Assembly: GCF_022953055.1 (NCBI RefSeq)
Contig: NZ_JALJEJ010000002.1
Location: forward strand, 434,001-498,000
Source: Mucilaginibacter straminoryzae
GTDB lineage: Bacteria > Bacteroidota > Bacteroidia > Sphingobacteriales > Sphingobacteriaceae
Direction: 5' to 3'
Length of the DNA stretch: 64,000 nucleotides
Below, piece by piece: positions 42,892-53,472 of this stretch; the stretch's first letter is position 1; each line of letters begins with the position of its first letter. Made by a program: the position numbers and the translations under genes. The notes beneath the pieces are model-generated. The model had not been told where the DNA came from. It saw only the letters and a program-made list of their open reading frames with translations, and did no database searches.

Positions 42892-44403
42892 TTATTTATC
42901 CCAGAAAACAGGGGTATCCAAATCATCCGCGCCTATGCTGGCAACAGCCGCTCTGTAATTATCGGCATTTATAGCCGCTTCTGTTTGCGGATAAGTGTAC
43001 CTGCGTACAAAACTCCCTTTTATTTGCTTACCAGGGTAAGTATTAGGCGCGAGTGTGGGATAGCCGCTTCTCCGGAAATTAGCCCAAGATTCTGCACCGT
43101 TACCGAAAGATGTTATCCAATACTGTGTATTGATAAGTTTTAAAGCATTAGCATCAGAATAGGCGTTTAACGGATTGTTCAGGTAAGCATTCTCTGTACT
43201 GGCAGGTATTATTGCAGTAGCATCATAAGTGGTAAATTGGTCCATGGCGGCTTTCACACCATTTGCGTAAAACGAGCCTGGTGAACCAGTGATAAAACCC
43301 TTATAGGCTGCCTCTGCCAGGAGCAACTGTGTTTGGGCATAGGTTATAAAAAACTGGGGCGCAGTTACTTTACCAAACACGCTGTAGTTCACCTGCGAAT
43401 ACTTAAATCCTGAGCCGCCCCCCCCGCGGAAACCCGGAGCAGAAGGCAGTGTGCCGCTGTCATACCCTACTGGTAGGCCATATTGGTTAGCCGATGTGGT
43501 ATCCGGAGTAAGCGTCAAAGCCTTGCCCGGATCGGTATAAATTGCAGATATATATTTCAGCCGCGGGTCGCCGGTAGATTTCAGTTGCGTAACAAACGGT
43601 TCTGCAAGGTAATAGGTATTGGTTAACTGCTGGATTTGTTGCGTCATCGGATTGGTATACGTGTTGTTATATTTAAGATAACAGTTATCGGCATTGGATT
43701 GCATTACACCTCCATTGAATGCTGTTTGTACAATTGTTTTTGCTTTTGCAGGATCAATCTTGGTGTAGCGCATGCCTATTCGTAGCAATAAAGAATAGCC
43801 GAGGCGTTTCCATTGAGCAATATTACCCCCGTAAAATACGTCTCCAGTTACTACGTCCTTAGCAGGGTCCAGCGCGGCTGTAGCAGTGGTAATTTCATTC
43901 ACCAGGTTAGTGTAAATATCCTGCTGCTTATCATATTTTGGCAGATATACCGTGTTAAGGTATGCTTGCCCCGCCTGGCTGTAAGGCACATCGCCATAGG
44001 TGTCAACCAGCATCATATAGTTGTAAGCCCGCCAAATTCTGGCTTCGTTATACAGGTTTGGTCTTGATGCGTCGGATTTTGCAGAAGCCAATACCTGCTC
44101 CAGCAGTTTTATGCTGTTTGGGTAAGCATTATTCCACCGCAATACGGTATAGGTTTGATTTAAAACATTAAAGTTAAACGCCGACGTAACACCGCCAAAA
44201 GGATCTACAAATTGCTGAACCACCGTTGCCTCGGTTTCCATCAGCGAGGCATACGTTAATAACTCTGCATTGGAAAACAAAAATACAGGGTCGAGGCTTG
44301 TAGGATTATTGGGGTTAACATTCAACTCTTTGAATCCCTTATCGCAGCCCGCTACGGTATATAAGCAAGCGGCGAATATTATTACTTTGATATACTTTTT
44401 CAT
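42892..44403 (-). CDS. SusD/RagB-like surface glycan-binding lipoprotein
   Basis: 503 residues; lipoprotein signal with lipobox VAGC at about residue 18-21. FKELNVNPNNPTSLDPVFLF opens the SusD-like_2 type; the TPR-like helices and the C-terminal block FGNGAESWANFRRSGYPTL follow. Sits on the outer membrane and lids the partner SusC barrel. Eleven bases downstream of the SusC gene. Last gene of the sugar-acid locus; ligand unknown, presumably a glycan giving aldonic acids. Confidence 0.95.
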   Translation of the reverse strand: MKKYIKVIIFAACLYTVAGCDKGFKELNVNPNNPTSLDPVFLFSNAELLTYASLMETEATVVQQFVDPFGGVTSAFNFNVLNQTYTVLRWNNAYPNSIKLLEQVLASAKSDASRPNLYNEARIWRAYNYMMLVDTYGDVPYSQAGQAYLNTVYLPKYDKQQDIYTNLVNEITTATAALDPAKDVVTGDVFYGGNIAQWKRLGYSLLLRIGMRYTKIDPAKAKTIVQTAFNGGVMQSNADNCYLKYNNTYTNPMTQQIQQLTNTYYLAEPFVTQLKSTGDPRLKYISAIYTDPGKALTLTPDTTSANQYGLPVGYDSGTLPSAPGFRGGGGSGFKYSQVNYSVFGKVTAPQFFITYAQTQLLLAEAAYKGFITGSPGSFYANGVKAAMDQFTTYDATAIIPASTENAYLNNPLNAYSDANALKLINTQYWITSFGNGAESWANFRRSGYPTLAPNTYPGKQIKGSFVRRYTYPQTEAAINADNYRAAVASIGADDLDTPVFWDK

Positions 44404-44414
44404 GATGGTACGTT

Positions 44415-47400
44415 TTAAAGTTTGACGTTAAGATTGAATCCGTAAGTCCTTGTAGTAGGTAAAGACCCTTGCTCATACCCCGTGAGAATGTCGCCGCTTG
44501 ATTGTATGGCTTCAGGATCAAGGTTTGCCAGGTATTTTTTGATAATAAGCACATTGTGGCAAACAGCTGAAAGTACCAGGCCTTTAATAAATTTGGTTTT
44601 CACCATTTTAGAGAAATCGTAGCTTAAAGAAAGGTTCCTCAATTTGATGAAATCTGATTTATAAATAAAAGGGTCCAGAATACCTTGTGAACGGTAATTA
44701 GCATAAAAATCTTCGGCGTTTACAGCTGTTGTGTTTGGCGACCCATCAGCATTTACCGCATTAAACTTCACGCCGCCTTCGCGGCCTACCAACGATTCTT
44801 TAGATAAACCTTCCCTCAGGAAATTCAGGTTAGAACTTGATAAAACTTTCCCGCCGAATTTATAATCGATATGAGCCATCAGCGTAAGTTTCTTATAGGT
44901 GAATGTGTTAACCCAGCCACCGGTAGTTTTAGGTAACGCACTGCCGAAAAGTTTTGGACTGGTACTTGCTACCGGTTTACCGCCAGAGACGATGATGTTA
45001 CCACCGGCGTCCCGCTTGTATGTTGCACCCTGGATTTGGTTCAACGGCAAACCCACCTGGTCAACAATCGAACCAAAGAACTCGCCAGTGCCCAAGGTTA
45101 ATTGATTTTGCCCATTTGCCAGTGCCAGTACCTTAGAGGTATTATAAGCCGTGTTAAAGGCAGAGCGCCAGGTAAAGTTGCTCCTCTTAACCGGCACCAG
45201 GTCTAACAGGAACTCCATACCCCTGTTTTGCAGTTTGCCCAGGTTTACTATAGTGCCTGTATATCCCGAAGAATTTGAAATAGCAACGCTCAAGATCTGA
45301 TTGGTGGTACGCTTATCATACGCTGCCACATCAAGATTAACGCGGCTATCAAACATATGCAGTTCAAGGCCTACTTCTTTTTCCTTTACACTATACGGCT
45401 TAATATCGGGGTTAGGAGTAGTAGTATTGTTGATACTGCCTACCGGAACGCCATTAAAAGCATTTTGAGAAATAGAATAGGTAAGCGAGTTGCTGTAAGG
45501 GGCAATACCGTTTGCGCTACCCACATTGGCATAAGTAGCCCTCAACTTTCCGAATGAAAGCCACGAGGGCAGTGTTTTAAACATTTCGGAGAAAACAAAG
45601 CTGCCGCTTACAGAAGGATAAAAATAATGGTTATGCGTAGGGCTTAAAACCGAAAACCAATCGTTACGTCCGGTTATATTCAAAAACAGGTAAGACTTAT
45701 AGCCAAACTCAGCAGTGCCATAAAGAGAATTTACAGTTGATTTAGAAAGGCTGTAGCCCGATGTAGTAGTCACGCCATTGCCAAGGGTATAAAAATCCCT
45801 TACATAAAAATTTGTTGCACTTACATTATAACCCTGGGAAGAAGATGGGAAAGTATTTCCGCCGACGGTGGCATCAAAAGAAAAATCGCCCCATTTGTGA
45901 CCTCCGCCAAGCAAGAAGTCGGCGTTTAGCGCGCGGTAAGAATTGTCGTTTGAGGTATAGCTGCCATTGTAAAGACCTGTGGGTGCGGCGCCGACTGCCA
46001 ACGTGCCTGTAGGTACATTCTGCTCGTAATACGATGTGCTGTATTCCATATTCGCGCGACCCTGTAAATAAAGCCAGTCAAAAAACTGGTAGCGCAACGT
46101 GGCGGTGCCCAGAAGGTGGTCACGGGTTTGCCTGGTAAATTGTTTTGCCATGATCCAGTAAGGATTGGTTAGCGTAGTGAACCTTGAAGTAGGCGTTTCG
46201 TTGCCATTAGCGTCAACAGCTGCTGCTTTTAATACATCGAGGCTAACCGAGTTAGAATAACGGTATATGTAGTTAGTGACTGAGGTACCCTGAATACCAA
46301 TTATTGGTGGATTATTATTGTTCTCGTGGTCGTAATTCGCGTAAACCTGTGCAGAAAGCTTAGGCGTAAAATTATGGTTGATCCCAAGGTTGAAAATCTT
46401 TTTATGATAATCATTATTGGGGACTATGCCTTGCGCATCCTGGTTTGAATAGGCAAACCTAAAGCTTCCTTTATCGCCGCCGCCTGAAAATGCAATAGTA
46501 TTGGTCCATGCGTTAGCCAGCCTGAAGAATTTACTGATACGATTTTTTTCGGGGGCGTAGGGCCGTTGTACACCGTCAAACTGATAGGTAGGAGCGTTAT
46601 CAAATTTTTCACCGAAGCTCCACGCGCCTGAACTTTGCGCCTGTCCTTGGGTTTTAGGCCGTACGTTATTTTCGCCTTGCCCGTATTCGTATTGAAAATC
46701 GGTAAAGTCCAATGCCTGGTTTTGGGTGAAGTTTGAAGTAAACTCGATACCAATACCTGAATTTTTGTTACCGCTTTTGGTGGTAATGATAATGGCGCCG
46801 TTGCTTGCACGGGAACCATAAAGGGCTGCCGCAGTAGCACCTTTTAATACCGTCATCGATTCAATATCATCTGGGTTGATCTGCTGCATATTATCACCTA
46901 AATCCACCGATTGGGTATAACCATTAGCACTCGATGGGCTTTGAGATAAGGGCAAACCGTTTAATACGATCAGCGGTGAGTTTTCGCCCCCGAATGAAGA
47001 TTGTCCGCGCAGCCTGATTTTTGTACTTCCGCCCGGACCCGCGGCTGGTGGCGTAATATCAAGCCCCGCTACTTTACCTTCCAGGGCGTTTACAAAGTTT
47101 GTACTGCGGTTAGTGGTAATCTCGCCCACGCGTACGTTTTCTGCCGCATAACCGAGTTTTTTCGACTCCCGTTTGATACCTAACGCTGTTACCACAATTT
47201 CATTAAGAGCGCTTACTTTGGGCTCAAGGGTAACGTTGACAACGCTGCGGCCGCTTAATGATTCTGTTTTAGATACATAACCGATGTAGGTGAATAACAA
47301 TACCGCGTCTCCGCCGGATACTTGTAAGCGGTAATTACCCTTAGCATCTGTGAGCGTCCCTTTGGTGGTACCCCGTTCGCTTACGCTAACACCTACAAGT

Positions 47401-47579
47401 GGTGCTCCTTTTTCATCAACAACTTTACCGGTTACCGTTTGGGCATTTGTTTCTTTATTAATATTGATACGGAGATTACCTGTGTTCCCCGCTTTTACAT
47501 CTGCTGTTAAAATAAGCGTCAATAGCACACTTATAAAAACACACAGGCACATGCTGTATGCGTGAATCTTCTTTTTCAT
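44415..47579 (-). CDS. SusC/RagA-type TonB-linked outer-membrane transporter
   Basis: 1054 residues from the ATG at 47579 (MKKKIHAYSMCLCVFISVLL signal peptide); the frame continues upstream to 47645 but a signal peptide follows 47579. Domain order: carboxypeptidase-like sandwich (about 50-130, VTGKVVDEKGAPLVGV), plug (NEIVVTALGIKRESKKLGY, MTVLKGATAAALYGSRASNG), 22-strand barrel. It lacks an STN domain, so it is not sigma/anti-sigma coupled. Imports the substrate of the locus with TonB. Partner SusD gene 11 bases on. Confidence 0.96.
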   Translation of the reverse strand: MKKKIHAYSMCLCVFISVLLTLILTADVKAGNTGNLRININKETNAQTVTGKVVDEKGAPLVGVSVSERGTTKGTLTDAKGNYRLQVSGGDAVLLFTYIGYVSKTESLSGRSVVNVTLEPKVSALNEIVVTALGIKRESKKLGYAAENVRVGEITTNRSTNFVNALEGKVAGLDITPPAAGPGGSTKIRLRGQSSFGGENSPLIVLNGLPLSQSPSSANGYTQSVDLGDNMQQINPDDIESMTVLKGATAAALYGSRASNGAIIITTKSGNKNSGIGIEFTSNFTQNQALDFTDFQYEYGQGENNVRPKTQGQAQSSGAWSFGEKFDNAPTYQFDGVQRPYAPEKNRISKFFRLANAWTNTIAFSGGGDKGSFRFAYSNQDAQGIVPNNDYHKKIFNLGINHNFTPKLSAQVYANYDHENNNNPPIIGIQGTSVTNYIYRYSNSVSLDVLKAAAVDANGNETPTSRFTTLTNPYWIMAKQFTRQTRDHLLGTATLRYQFFDWLYLQGRANMEYSTSYYEQNVPTGTLAVGAAPTGLYNGSYTSNDNSYRALNADFLLGGGHKWGDFSFDATVGGNTFPSSSQGYNVSATNFYVRDFYTLGNGVTTTSGYSLSKSTVNSLYGTAEFGYKSYLFLNITGRNDWFSVLSPTHNHYFYPSVSGSFVFSEMFKTLPSWLSFGKLRATYANVGSANGIAPYSNSLTYSISQNAFNGVPVGSINNTTTPNPDIKPYSVKEKEVGLELHMFDSRVNLDVAAYDKRTTNQILSVAISNSSGYTGTIVNLGKLQNRGMEFLLDLVPVKRSNFTWRSAFNTAYNTSKVLALANGQNQLTLGTGEFFGSIVDQVGLPLNQIQGATYKRDAGGNIIVSGGKPVASTSPKLFGSALPKTTGGWVNTFTYKKLTLMAHIDYKFGGKVLSSSNLNFLREGLSKESLVGREGGVKFNAVNADGSPNTTAVNAEDFYANYRSQGILDPFIYKSDFIKLRNLSLSYDFSKMVKTKFIKGLVLSAVCHNVLIIKKYLANLDPEAIQSSGDILTGYEQGSLPTTRTYGFNLNVKL

Positions 47580-47751
47580 AATTTTAGGTTGGTTAATTGG
47601 TGTATATCGTTTTAATCGCCTCACAGATTGGGCTCGTGAGTACAATTACCCTGTATGTTGCCTGGTCGGCAACGATTTGCTTATTTATGTACTTTTCTCT
47701 TCATAATTTAACCGGCTTTAGTGTTTTATTAATCTTTTAGTTCATTAGTTT

Positions 47752-49071
47752 TTAATTTTCGAGCGAGCCGTTTAGTAATAGCACCCCGGCAAGACCTATT
47801 ACCGAAACGAGGCTCTCCATAACCGTCCAGGATCTTAAGGTTTCTTTTACCGATAGCCCGAAGTATTCTTTGCAGAGCCAGAAGGCAGTATCATTTACAT
47901 GCGACCCGAAAAGGCTGCCGCCGCCTATTGCCAGTACCAGTAAATTGGAGTTGATTCCCGCGTGATGGGCAATTGGAAATAAAACGCCGGCAGCGGTTAC
48001 GCCAGCTACGGTGGCAGAACCAAGGCAAACCCGTAAACAAGCAGTAGCCAGCCAGGCAAGTAATAAAGGGGGCATGGCCGAATGAACCAGCATAACGGCA
48101 AGCGCGTCATTTAACCGGCTGTCGACAAAAACCTGCTTTAAGGCCCCGGCACTACCTATGATCAACAGGATCATGGCTATTTCTTTTACCGCGTTACCGT
48201 AACAACCCATAATTTGCGTCATCGACTTCCCTTTGCTTAACCCCAGTGTATAGGTAGCTATGATGACCGTTAACAGCATGACAGAAACCGGCTCGACTAA
48301 CCAATGGCTTAAGGCTATTATCCAGGGAGCAGGCCCAAAAAGCATAGGCAACAAATAGGCCAGGCAAATTAGCATGACGGGCAGAAGCGAGGATACTATA
48401 CTGTTGAGGATCCCGGGTAATTCTTTCTCAGGCAACACCGCAGAGGCTTTGACCATGTTGGAACCACTAGGTCTGATATTTTTGAGCGTGATGGCAAATA
48501 ATGGCCCCGCTACAAGTATCGCCGGGGTAGCAATAATCAATCCGTAGCCGAAGGTTTTCACTATATCAGCATGAAAAACACTGATCAATGTCATGGGTGA
48601 TGGGTGTGGCGGTAAGAAACCATGCATCACTGATAAAGCCGTAAGCATAGGCATGCCTACATACAGCAGTGGAAGGCGATAGCTTTGAGTAACAGAGAAT
48701 ATAATAGGTACCAGCAGTATAAAGCCGACGTTGTAATATAAGGGGATACCTACAACACAGCCCGTTAACGCCATAGCATAAGTTACATACCTGGCACCAA
48801 ACAGGGCATGCATAAAATTAGCTATGCGTTGTGCAGCCCCGCTCTCGGCCACCAGTTTGCCCAACATAGCCCCTAATATGATGATGATAGCAACCGACCC
48901 CAGGGTATCCCCGAGCCCCTTGTTTACCGACGTAATTACCCTGGTAAACGGCATCCCGAACAGACAGCCGGCCAACAGCGCAACGATAAGGAAAGCGAGG
49001 TATGCATTAACCTTTGCCCAGGATATAAGCATTACCAGCAGCAGTATACATAAGACGAGTACAAGTACCAT
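47752..49071 (-). CDS. gntP: GntP-family gluconate:H+ symporter
   Basis: 439 residues from the ATG at 49071 (the frame opens at a TTG three codons earlier). About twelve membrane helices; motifs IIIILGAMLGKLVAESGAAQRI, VMHGFLPPHPSPM and VCLGSATVAGVTAAGVLFPI are diagnostic. Inner-membrane uptake of gluconate or related aldonates. It lies between the dehydratase and SusC genes in one long minus-strand series. Confidence 0.95.
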   Translation of the reverse strand: MVLVLVLCILLLVMLISWAKVNAYLAFLIVALLAGCLFGMPFTRVITSVNKGLGDTLGSVAIIIILGAMLGKLVAESGAAQRIANFMHALFGARYVTYAMALTGCVVGIPLYYNVGFILLVPIIFSVTQSYRLPLLYVGMPMLTALSVMHGFLPPHPSPMTLISVFHADIVKTFGYGLIIATPAILVAGPLFAITLKNIRPSGSNMVKASAVLPEKELPGILNSIVSSLLPVMLICLAYLLPMLFGPAPWIIALSHWLVEPVSVMLLTVIIATYTLGLSKGKSMTQIMGCYGNAVKEIAMILLIIGSAGALKQVFVDSRLNDALAVMLVHSAMPPLLLAWLATACLRVCLGSATVAGVTAAGVLFPIAHHAGINSNLLVLAIGGGSLFGSHVNDTAFWLCKEYFGLSVKETLRSWTVMESLVSVIGLAGVLLLNGSLEN

Positions 49072-49095
49072 TATATTCAATCGGCGCTATGTTTT

Positions 49096-50811
49096 TTAAT
49101 GAGAATCACGCGTTACTACCGAACCCGAATTTCCTACCAGGAAATCGAGGTCGGCCCCTTTGTCCGCTTGTTGTACATGGCGTTGGTACATCGAAACGTA
49201 GCCCCTATCAGTATGATAGGCTGGTTTCTGCCACAGAGACCTCCGTTTTTCCAGTTCAGCATCTTCTACCAGCAGGTCAATTCTTCGCGCGGGCACATCC
49301 AGTCTTATCAGGTCCCCGTTGTGCACAAGTGCAAGGTTACCGCCAATAGCAGACTCTGGCGAAACATGCAGAACGACGGTACCATAAGCCGTACCGCTCA
49401 TGCGACCGTCAGAAACCCTCACCATATCTGTTACCCCTTTATCCAAAAGCTTTTTTGGCAGCACCATATTGCCAACTTCAGGCATACCGGGGTAGCCCAC
49501 CGGGCCAACACTTTTTAGCACCATCACGCAGGTTTCATCAATGTCCAGCTCAGGGTCATCTACCCTTGCATGGTAATCTTCTATGTTTTCAAAAACTACC
49601 GCCCTGCCGGTGTGCTGCATGAGGGCTGGAGTAGCTGCCGAAGGTTTAATAACTGCACCATTTACCGCCAGGTTCCCTTTCAATACGGCGATGCCCGCTT
49701 CAGGAATAATGGGGTTTTGGCAGCTTGTTATCACTTCGTTGTTATAGCAAATACCTCCCTTACTTATATTTTCGGCATGTGATTTACCGGTAACCGTAAG
49801 CGTGTTCATATCCAGCACCTCTACTAACTCCTTTAAAATCACGGGCAGGCCGCCAGCGTAATAAAAGTCTTCCATCAGGAATTTGCCTGATGGCATCAGG
49901 TTAAGTAATAAAGGAATTTTACTACCCAGCCTGTCAAAATCATCAAGGGATAGATCTACCCCTATGCGCCCTGCTATGGCGGTAAGATGTATAATGAAAT
50001 TGGTTGAACCGCCTATAGCAGCATTTACTTTTATTGCGTTTTCGAAAGCAGAGCGGGTAAGGATTTTTGACATGACAAGCCCTTCCTTAACCATTTCTAC
50101 AATGCGCCTGCCGGATAGCTGTGCCAGTACCTTTTTACGCGAATCTACTGCCGGGGTAGCAGCTGATCCTGACAAGCACATTCCTAATGATTCTACCATA
50201 CATGCCATAGTAGAAGCTGTCCCCATGGTCATGCAATGTCCCGCGCTACGCGACATGCAACTTTCTGCTGCCAGGTAGTCTTCTGTAGTAATTTTACCGG
50301 TTTTAAGATCATCGGTCAGTTTCCAAACGGATGTGCCCGATCCTATATCGCCCCCTTTGAACTTCCCGTTAAGCATAGGCCCACCAGGAACTACAATCGT
50401 AGGTAAGTCAACGCTTGCCGCACCCATCATGGTAGAGGGAGTGGTCTTGTCGCAACCGGTGAGTAGTACCACACCATCAATAGGGTTACCACGAATTGAT
50501 TCCTCTGCATCCATACTGGCGAGGTTTCTGAAAAGCATCGCCGTGGGTTTAAGCAATGTTTCACCTAATGACATGATGGGAAATTCGACCGGAAAGCCGC
50601 CGGCTTCATAAACGCCACGCTTAACGGCTTCGGCCAGGTCGCGAAAATGCGCGTTACAGGGGGTAAGTTCGGACCAGGTGTTGCAAATACCGATAACCGG
50701 TCTACCGTCGAAAAGGTCGCCGGGTATACCCTGGTTTTTCATCCAGCTACGGTATAAGAAACCCATCTTACCCGATTTACCAAACCAATCCGAACTTCTG
50801 AATTGTGACAT
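49096..50811 (-). CDS. IlvD/Edd-family sugar-acid dehydratase (arabonate/xylonate type)
   Basis: 571 residues. Iron-sulfur cysteines in the IlvD/Edd pattern: GICNTWSELTPCN, LLTGCDKTTPSTMMG and SCMSRSAGHCMTMGTASTM. Length and sequence favour the pentonate branch (L-arabonate, D-xylonate) over dihydroxy-acid dehydratase proper or 6-phosphogluconate dehydratase. Removes water to a 2-keto-3-deoxy acid. Directly followed (17 bp) by the semialdehyde dehydrogenase, consistent with a Weimberg pathway. Confidence 0.9.
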   Translation of the reverse strand: MSQFRSSDWFGKSGKMGFLYRSWMKNQGIPGDLFDGRPVIGICNTWSELTPCNAHFRDLAEAVKRGVYEAGGFPVEFPIMSLGETLLKPTAMLFRNLASMDAEESIRGNPIDGVVLLTGCDKTTPSTMMGAASVDLPTIVVPGGPMLNGKFKGGDIGSGTSVWKLTDDLKTGKITTEDYLAAESCMSRSAGHCMTMGTASTMACMVESLGMCLSGSAATPAVDSRKKVLAQLSGRRIVEMVKEGLVMSKILTRSAFENAIKVNAAIGGSTNFIIHLTAIAGRIGVDLSLDDFDRLGSKIPLLLNLMPSGKFLMEDFYYAGGLPVILKELVEVLDMNTLTVTGKSHAENISKGGICYNNEVITSCQNPIIPEAGIAVLKGNLAVNGAVIKPSAATPALMQHTGRAVVFENIEDYHARVDDPELDIDETCVMVLKSVGPVGYPGMPEVGNMVLPKKLLDKGVTDMVRVSDGRMSGTAYGTVVLHVSPESAIGGNLALVHNGDLIRLDVPARRIDLLVEDAELEKRRSLWQKPAYHTDRGYVSMYQRHVQQADKGADLDFLVGNSGSVVTRDSH

Positions 50812-50829
50812 TATTCTTTATCCTTTTAT

Positions 50830-52422
50830 TTATTTACTAATGGATGTATTTTCAAACTGCCCATTAATAGAGCGCCAGATACCCAGCGGGTTGCCGTCCT
50901 TTAACTCATCAGGCAACAAAGCCTGGGGCATGCCCTGGTAGCATACCGGCCTGGTAAATCTGTATATGGCCCCGGTACCAACAGATGTAGTACGCGCATC
51001 TGATGTTGCTGGGTAAGGTCCGCCGTGTACCATAGGCTCCACCACTTCTACTCCAGTCGGATAACCGTTGATGATTAACCGCCCCACTTTAGTTTCCAGG
51101 ATTTCAAGAAGCGGTTTATACAGTATCAATTCATCTTCGGTGCCATGAACAGTGGCTGTTAAGTGTCCAGACAAACCTTCCGCGAAGTTTATCATTTCGG
51201 CCTTTGATCTCGCCGCAACAACAATTGCTGACGGACCGAACAATTCTTCCTCCAGTTGAGGCTGCTCAAGAAATGTATTAAGGTTTGTTTTAAAAAGGGC
51301 CGGTACCTGAAGCTGCTCATCTTGTGGCAATTCCCCTTGCGCTAATAATTCCAGGGCTTCATTCGCGTGCCGGCCAGCTACCCCCTTAGCGTAAGCATGA
51401 GCTATCGCATCGGTTAACATTACGCCACCCTGAGCAGCATTGATATTATTGATCAAGTTTTCATAAAAACGCTCTTGAGCCCCTGTAGATTCATGTATCA
51501 ACATACCGGGATTAGTACAGAACTGCCCCACGCCAAGGGTTAAAGCATTGGTGTAAGCGGCGGCTATAGCTTCGTACCGTTCTGCCATGGCTTGCGGTAA
51601 TAGAAATACCGGGTTGCTGCTACCCATTTCGGCAAAAACGGGTATCGGTTCTGGACGGGCCGCGGCGGCATTGAATATCAGTCTGCCAACGCGGTTTGAA
51701 CCGGTGAAAGCGATTGCTTTAATTCCTACACTATTGGTGAGCGCTATGCCCACTTCTGCCTTATCACCTTGCAACAATGAAAAATATGCCGCCGGCATGC
51801 CAGTTGCGTAAGCTGCCGCAAGTATTGCCCTGGTTACGATTTCGCTGGTAGCCGGATGCCCGGGATGCGCCTTGAATATAACCGGGCAGCCTGCAGCTAT
51901 TGCACTCACTGTGTCGCCGCCGGCAGCTGAAAAAGCAAGCGGAAAGTTGCTCGCGCCAAATACCGCAATCGGGCCGACCGGCCTTTGCATTGACCTGATA
52001 TCAGGCCGTGGCGCTGGTTTCCGATCCGGATCGCCGGTATCTATCTTCGCCTCTACCCAATTGCCGTCTCGAACTAGCTTAGCAAACAATCGTGCCTGAT
52101 TAACAGTACGCAGCAGTTCACCTTCTATCCGTGCGGTAGGAAGCGCCGTTTCCAGGCAAGCCATTTCAACTATCTGTGGCCCCGCCTTTTCTAATTCTGA
52201 AGCAATTGCCTCTAAAAACAAGGCTTTTTCCAGGCCGCTTTTTCTCCGGGTTACCTCAAAGGCCTGTTGCGCCACCGTTACTGCCATGTCTATGTCGGCT
52301 TTGGAGGCATTAAAAAAACGAGTGTCCAGCCTGTTGCCTTTTACACGTTCCACCGCATAAAAGAATTCAGTGCCGGTTGTCGCGCTTACTCCATTAATTA
52401 TTTGCTTACCATCAACATTCAT
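50830..52422 (-). CDS. 2-oxoglutarate semialdehyde (2,5-dioxovalerate) dehydrogenase
   Basis: 530 residues, NADP-type ALDH. FGASNFPLAFSAAGGDTVSAI, FTGSNRVGRLIF, PVFAEMGSSNPVFLLP and the catalytic Cys in GVGQFCTNPG are the pattern of the KGSADH-III group. Oxidises 2,5-dioxopentanoate to 2-oxoglutarate, the last step of the Weimberg route. Its start lies five bases past the FAH-family gene's stop, so tightly coupled. Confidence 0.93.
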   Translation of the reverse strand: MNVDGKQIINGVSATTGTEFFYAVERVKGNRLDTRFFNASKADIDMAVTVAQQAFEVTRRKSGLEKALFLEAIASELEKAGPQIVEMACLETALPTARIEGELLRTVNQARLFAKLVRDGNWVEAKIDTGDPDRKPAPRPDIRSMQRPVGPIAVFGASNFPLAFSAAGGDTVSAIAAGCPVIFKAHPGHPATSEIVTRAILAAAYATGMPAAYFSLLQGDKAEVGIALTNSVGIKAIAFTGSNRVGRLIFNAAAARPEPIPVFAEMGSSNPVFLLPQAMAERYEAIAAAYTNALTLGVGQFCTNPGMLIHESTGAQERFYENLINNINAAQGGVMLTDAIAHAYAKGVAGRHANEALELLAQGELPQDEQLQVPALFKTNLNTFLEQPQLEEELFGPSAIVVAARSKAEMINFAEGLSGHLTATVHGTEDELILYKPLLEILETKVGRLIINGYPTGVEVVEPMVHGGPYPATSDARTTSVGTGAIYRFTRPVCYQGMPQALLPDELKDGNPLGIWRSINGQFENTSISK

Positions 52423-52427
52423 CCTTA

Positions 52428-53264
52428 TTACTCCCCTACTACATTTGAAAGCCGACCAATACTGCCGATACTGATATTAACCACGTCTCCATATTGAAGT
52501 GTAAAAGAATCTGGAGGGACGATGCCGGTTCCGGTCATCAGATATACACCCTGTGGGAACGACAATTCCATCAAAAGATATTCTGCCAGTTCCGCATGTG
52601 TACGCTTCATCCGGCTGATCAGCACTTCATCAGCAAATACCTGTTCGCTGCCTCTCAATATTTCGATCTGAATTTTGGTATCTGGATCAATAGGTTTAGC
52701 AGGGACGAATAGGCACGGTCCTATGGATGCAGCTCCGTCATAGGATTTGGCTTGAGGCAGATAAAGCGGGTTTTCACCCTCAATATCTCTCGACGACATA
52801 TCATTGCCGATCATATATCCTTCGATAGTACCGGCGCTACAGATAAACAATACCAGTTCGGGCTCGGGAACGTTCCATTTGGAGTCTTTGCGAATGCGCA
52901 CGGTACCGCCCGGACCAATTGCGCGGTACCCGGCCGATTTAAAAAAGAGTTCCGGGCGCTTTGCATTATATACCCTGGAATAGAAATCACCGCCTCCTGC
53001 ATCTTTCGCTTCCTCCATCCGCGCGTCCATGCTCCGAAGGTAGGTTACTCCCGACGCCCATATCTCCTGCCCGGCAATAGGCGCGTCTATATTTTCAAGG
53101 CTGGCAGGCTGTGCTATACCGGCGGGCAAATTCATGATATCTTGCAGCACCTGCTGATGAAGCCCCTGGCGGTTTATAAAGCTATCCCAGCACCACTCCG
53201 CAGAAGTGTAAAGTTTCTCCAGGTATTGGACAATAACTTTTCCGTTTGATTTAAAAATATGCAT
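52428..53264 (-). CDS. Fumarylacetoacetate hydrolase family protein, probable 2-keto-3-deoxy-pentonate dehydratase
   Basis: 278 residues. FAH fold with [48 protein letters not shown] (metal-binding acidic residues) and [17 protein letters not shown]. Position between a pentonate dehydratase and a 2-oxoglutarate semialdehyde dehydrogenase points to the second dehydration, 2-keto-3-deoxy-arabonate or -xylonate to 2,5-dioxopentanoate. Other FAH reactions are possible but less likely. Leader has a hairpin at 53280. Confidence 0.9.
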   Translation of the reverse strand: MHIFKSNGKVIVQYLEKLYTSAEWCWDSFINRQGLHQQVLQDIMNLPAGIAQPASLENIDAPIAGQEIWASGVTYLRSMDARMEEAKDAGGGDFYSRVYNAKRPELFFKSAGYRAIGPGGTVRIRKDSKWNVPEPELVLFICSAGTIEGYMIGNDMSSRDIEGENPLYLPQAKSYDGAASIGPCLFVPAKPIDPDTKIQIEILRGSEQVFADEVLISRMKRTHAELAEYLLMELSFPQGVYLMTGTGIVPPDSFTLQYGDVVNISIGSIGRLSNVVGE

Positions 53265-53279
53265 AGCTGTTTTTATTAT

Positions 53280-53295
53280 GCCGGGTTTGCCCGGC
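53280..53295 (-). other. GC-rich hairpin in the leader of the FAH-family gene
   Basis: GCCGGG-CAAA-CCCGGC on the minus strand, 16 bases before the ATG at 53264. No T-tract follows, so it is not an obvious terminator; it may mark a processing site or block translation. The gap 53265-53472 otherwise contains no gene. Confidence 0.5.
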
Positions 53296-53472
53296 TAGTA
53301 ACACAGTCAAAAAAAAGAATGTAATTATTTGGTTACAATTGGTTGCTTTACAAAGAATGTTAATTGAAGTGGCTTTGTCTTCTAAAAAACCACAGCGATG
53401 AATTTTACACATCTTGCTGCGGTAACTTATCTCCGGATAGTTTAATAACTATCTCTATATCAATTTTTTGAA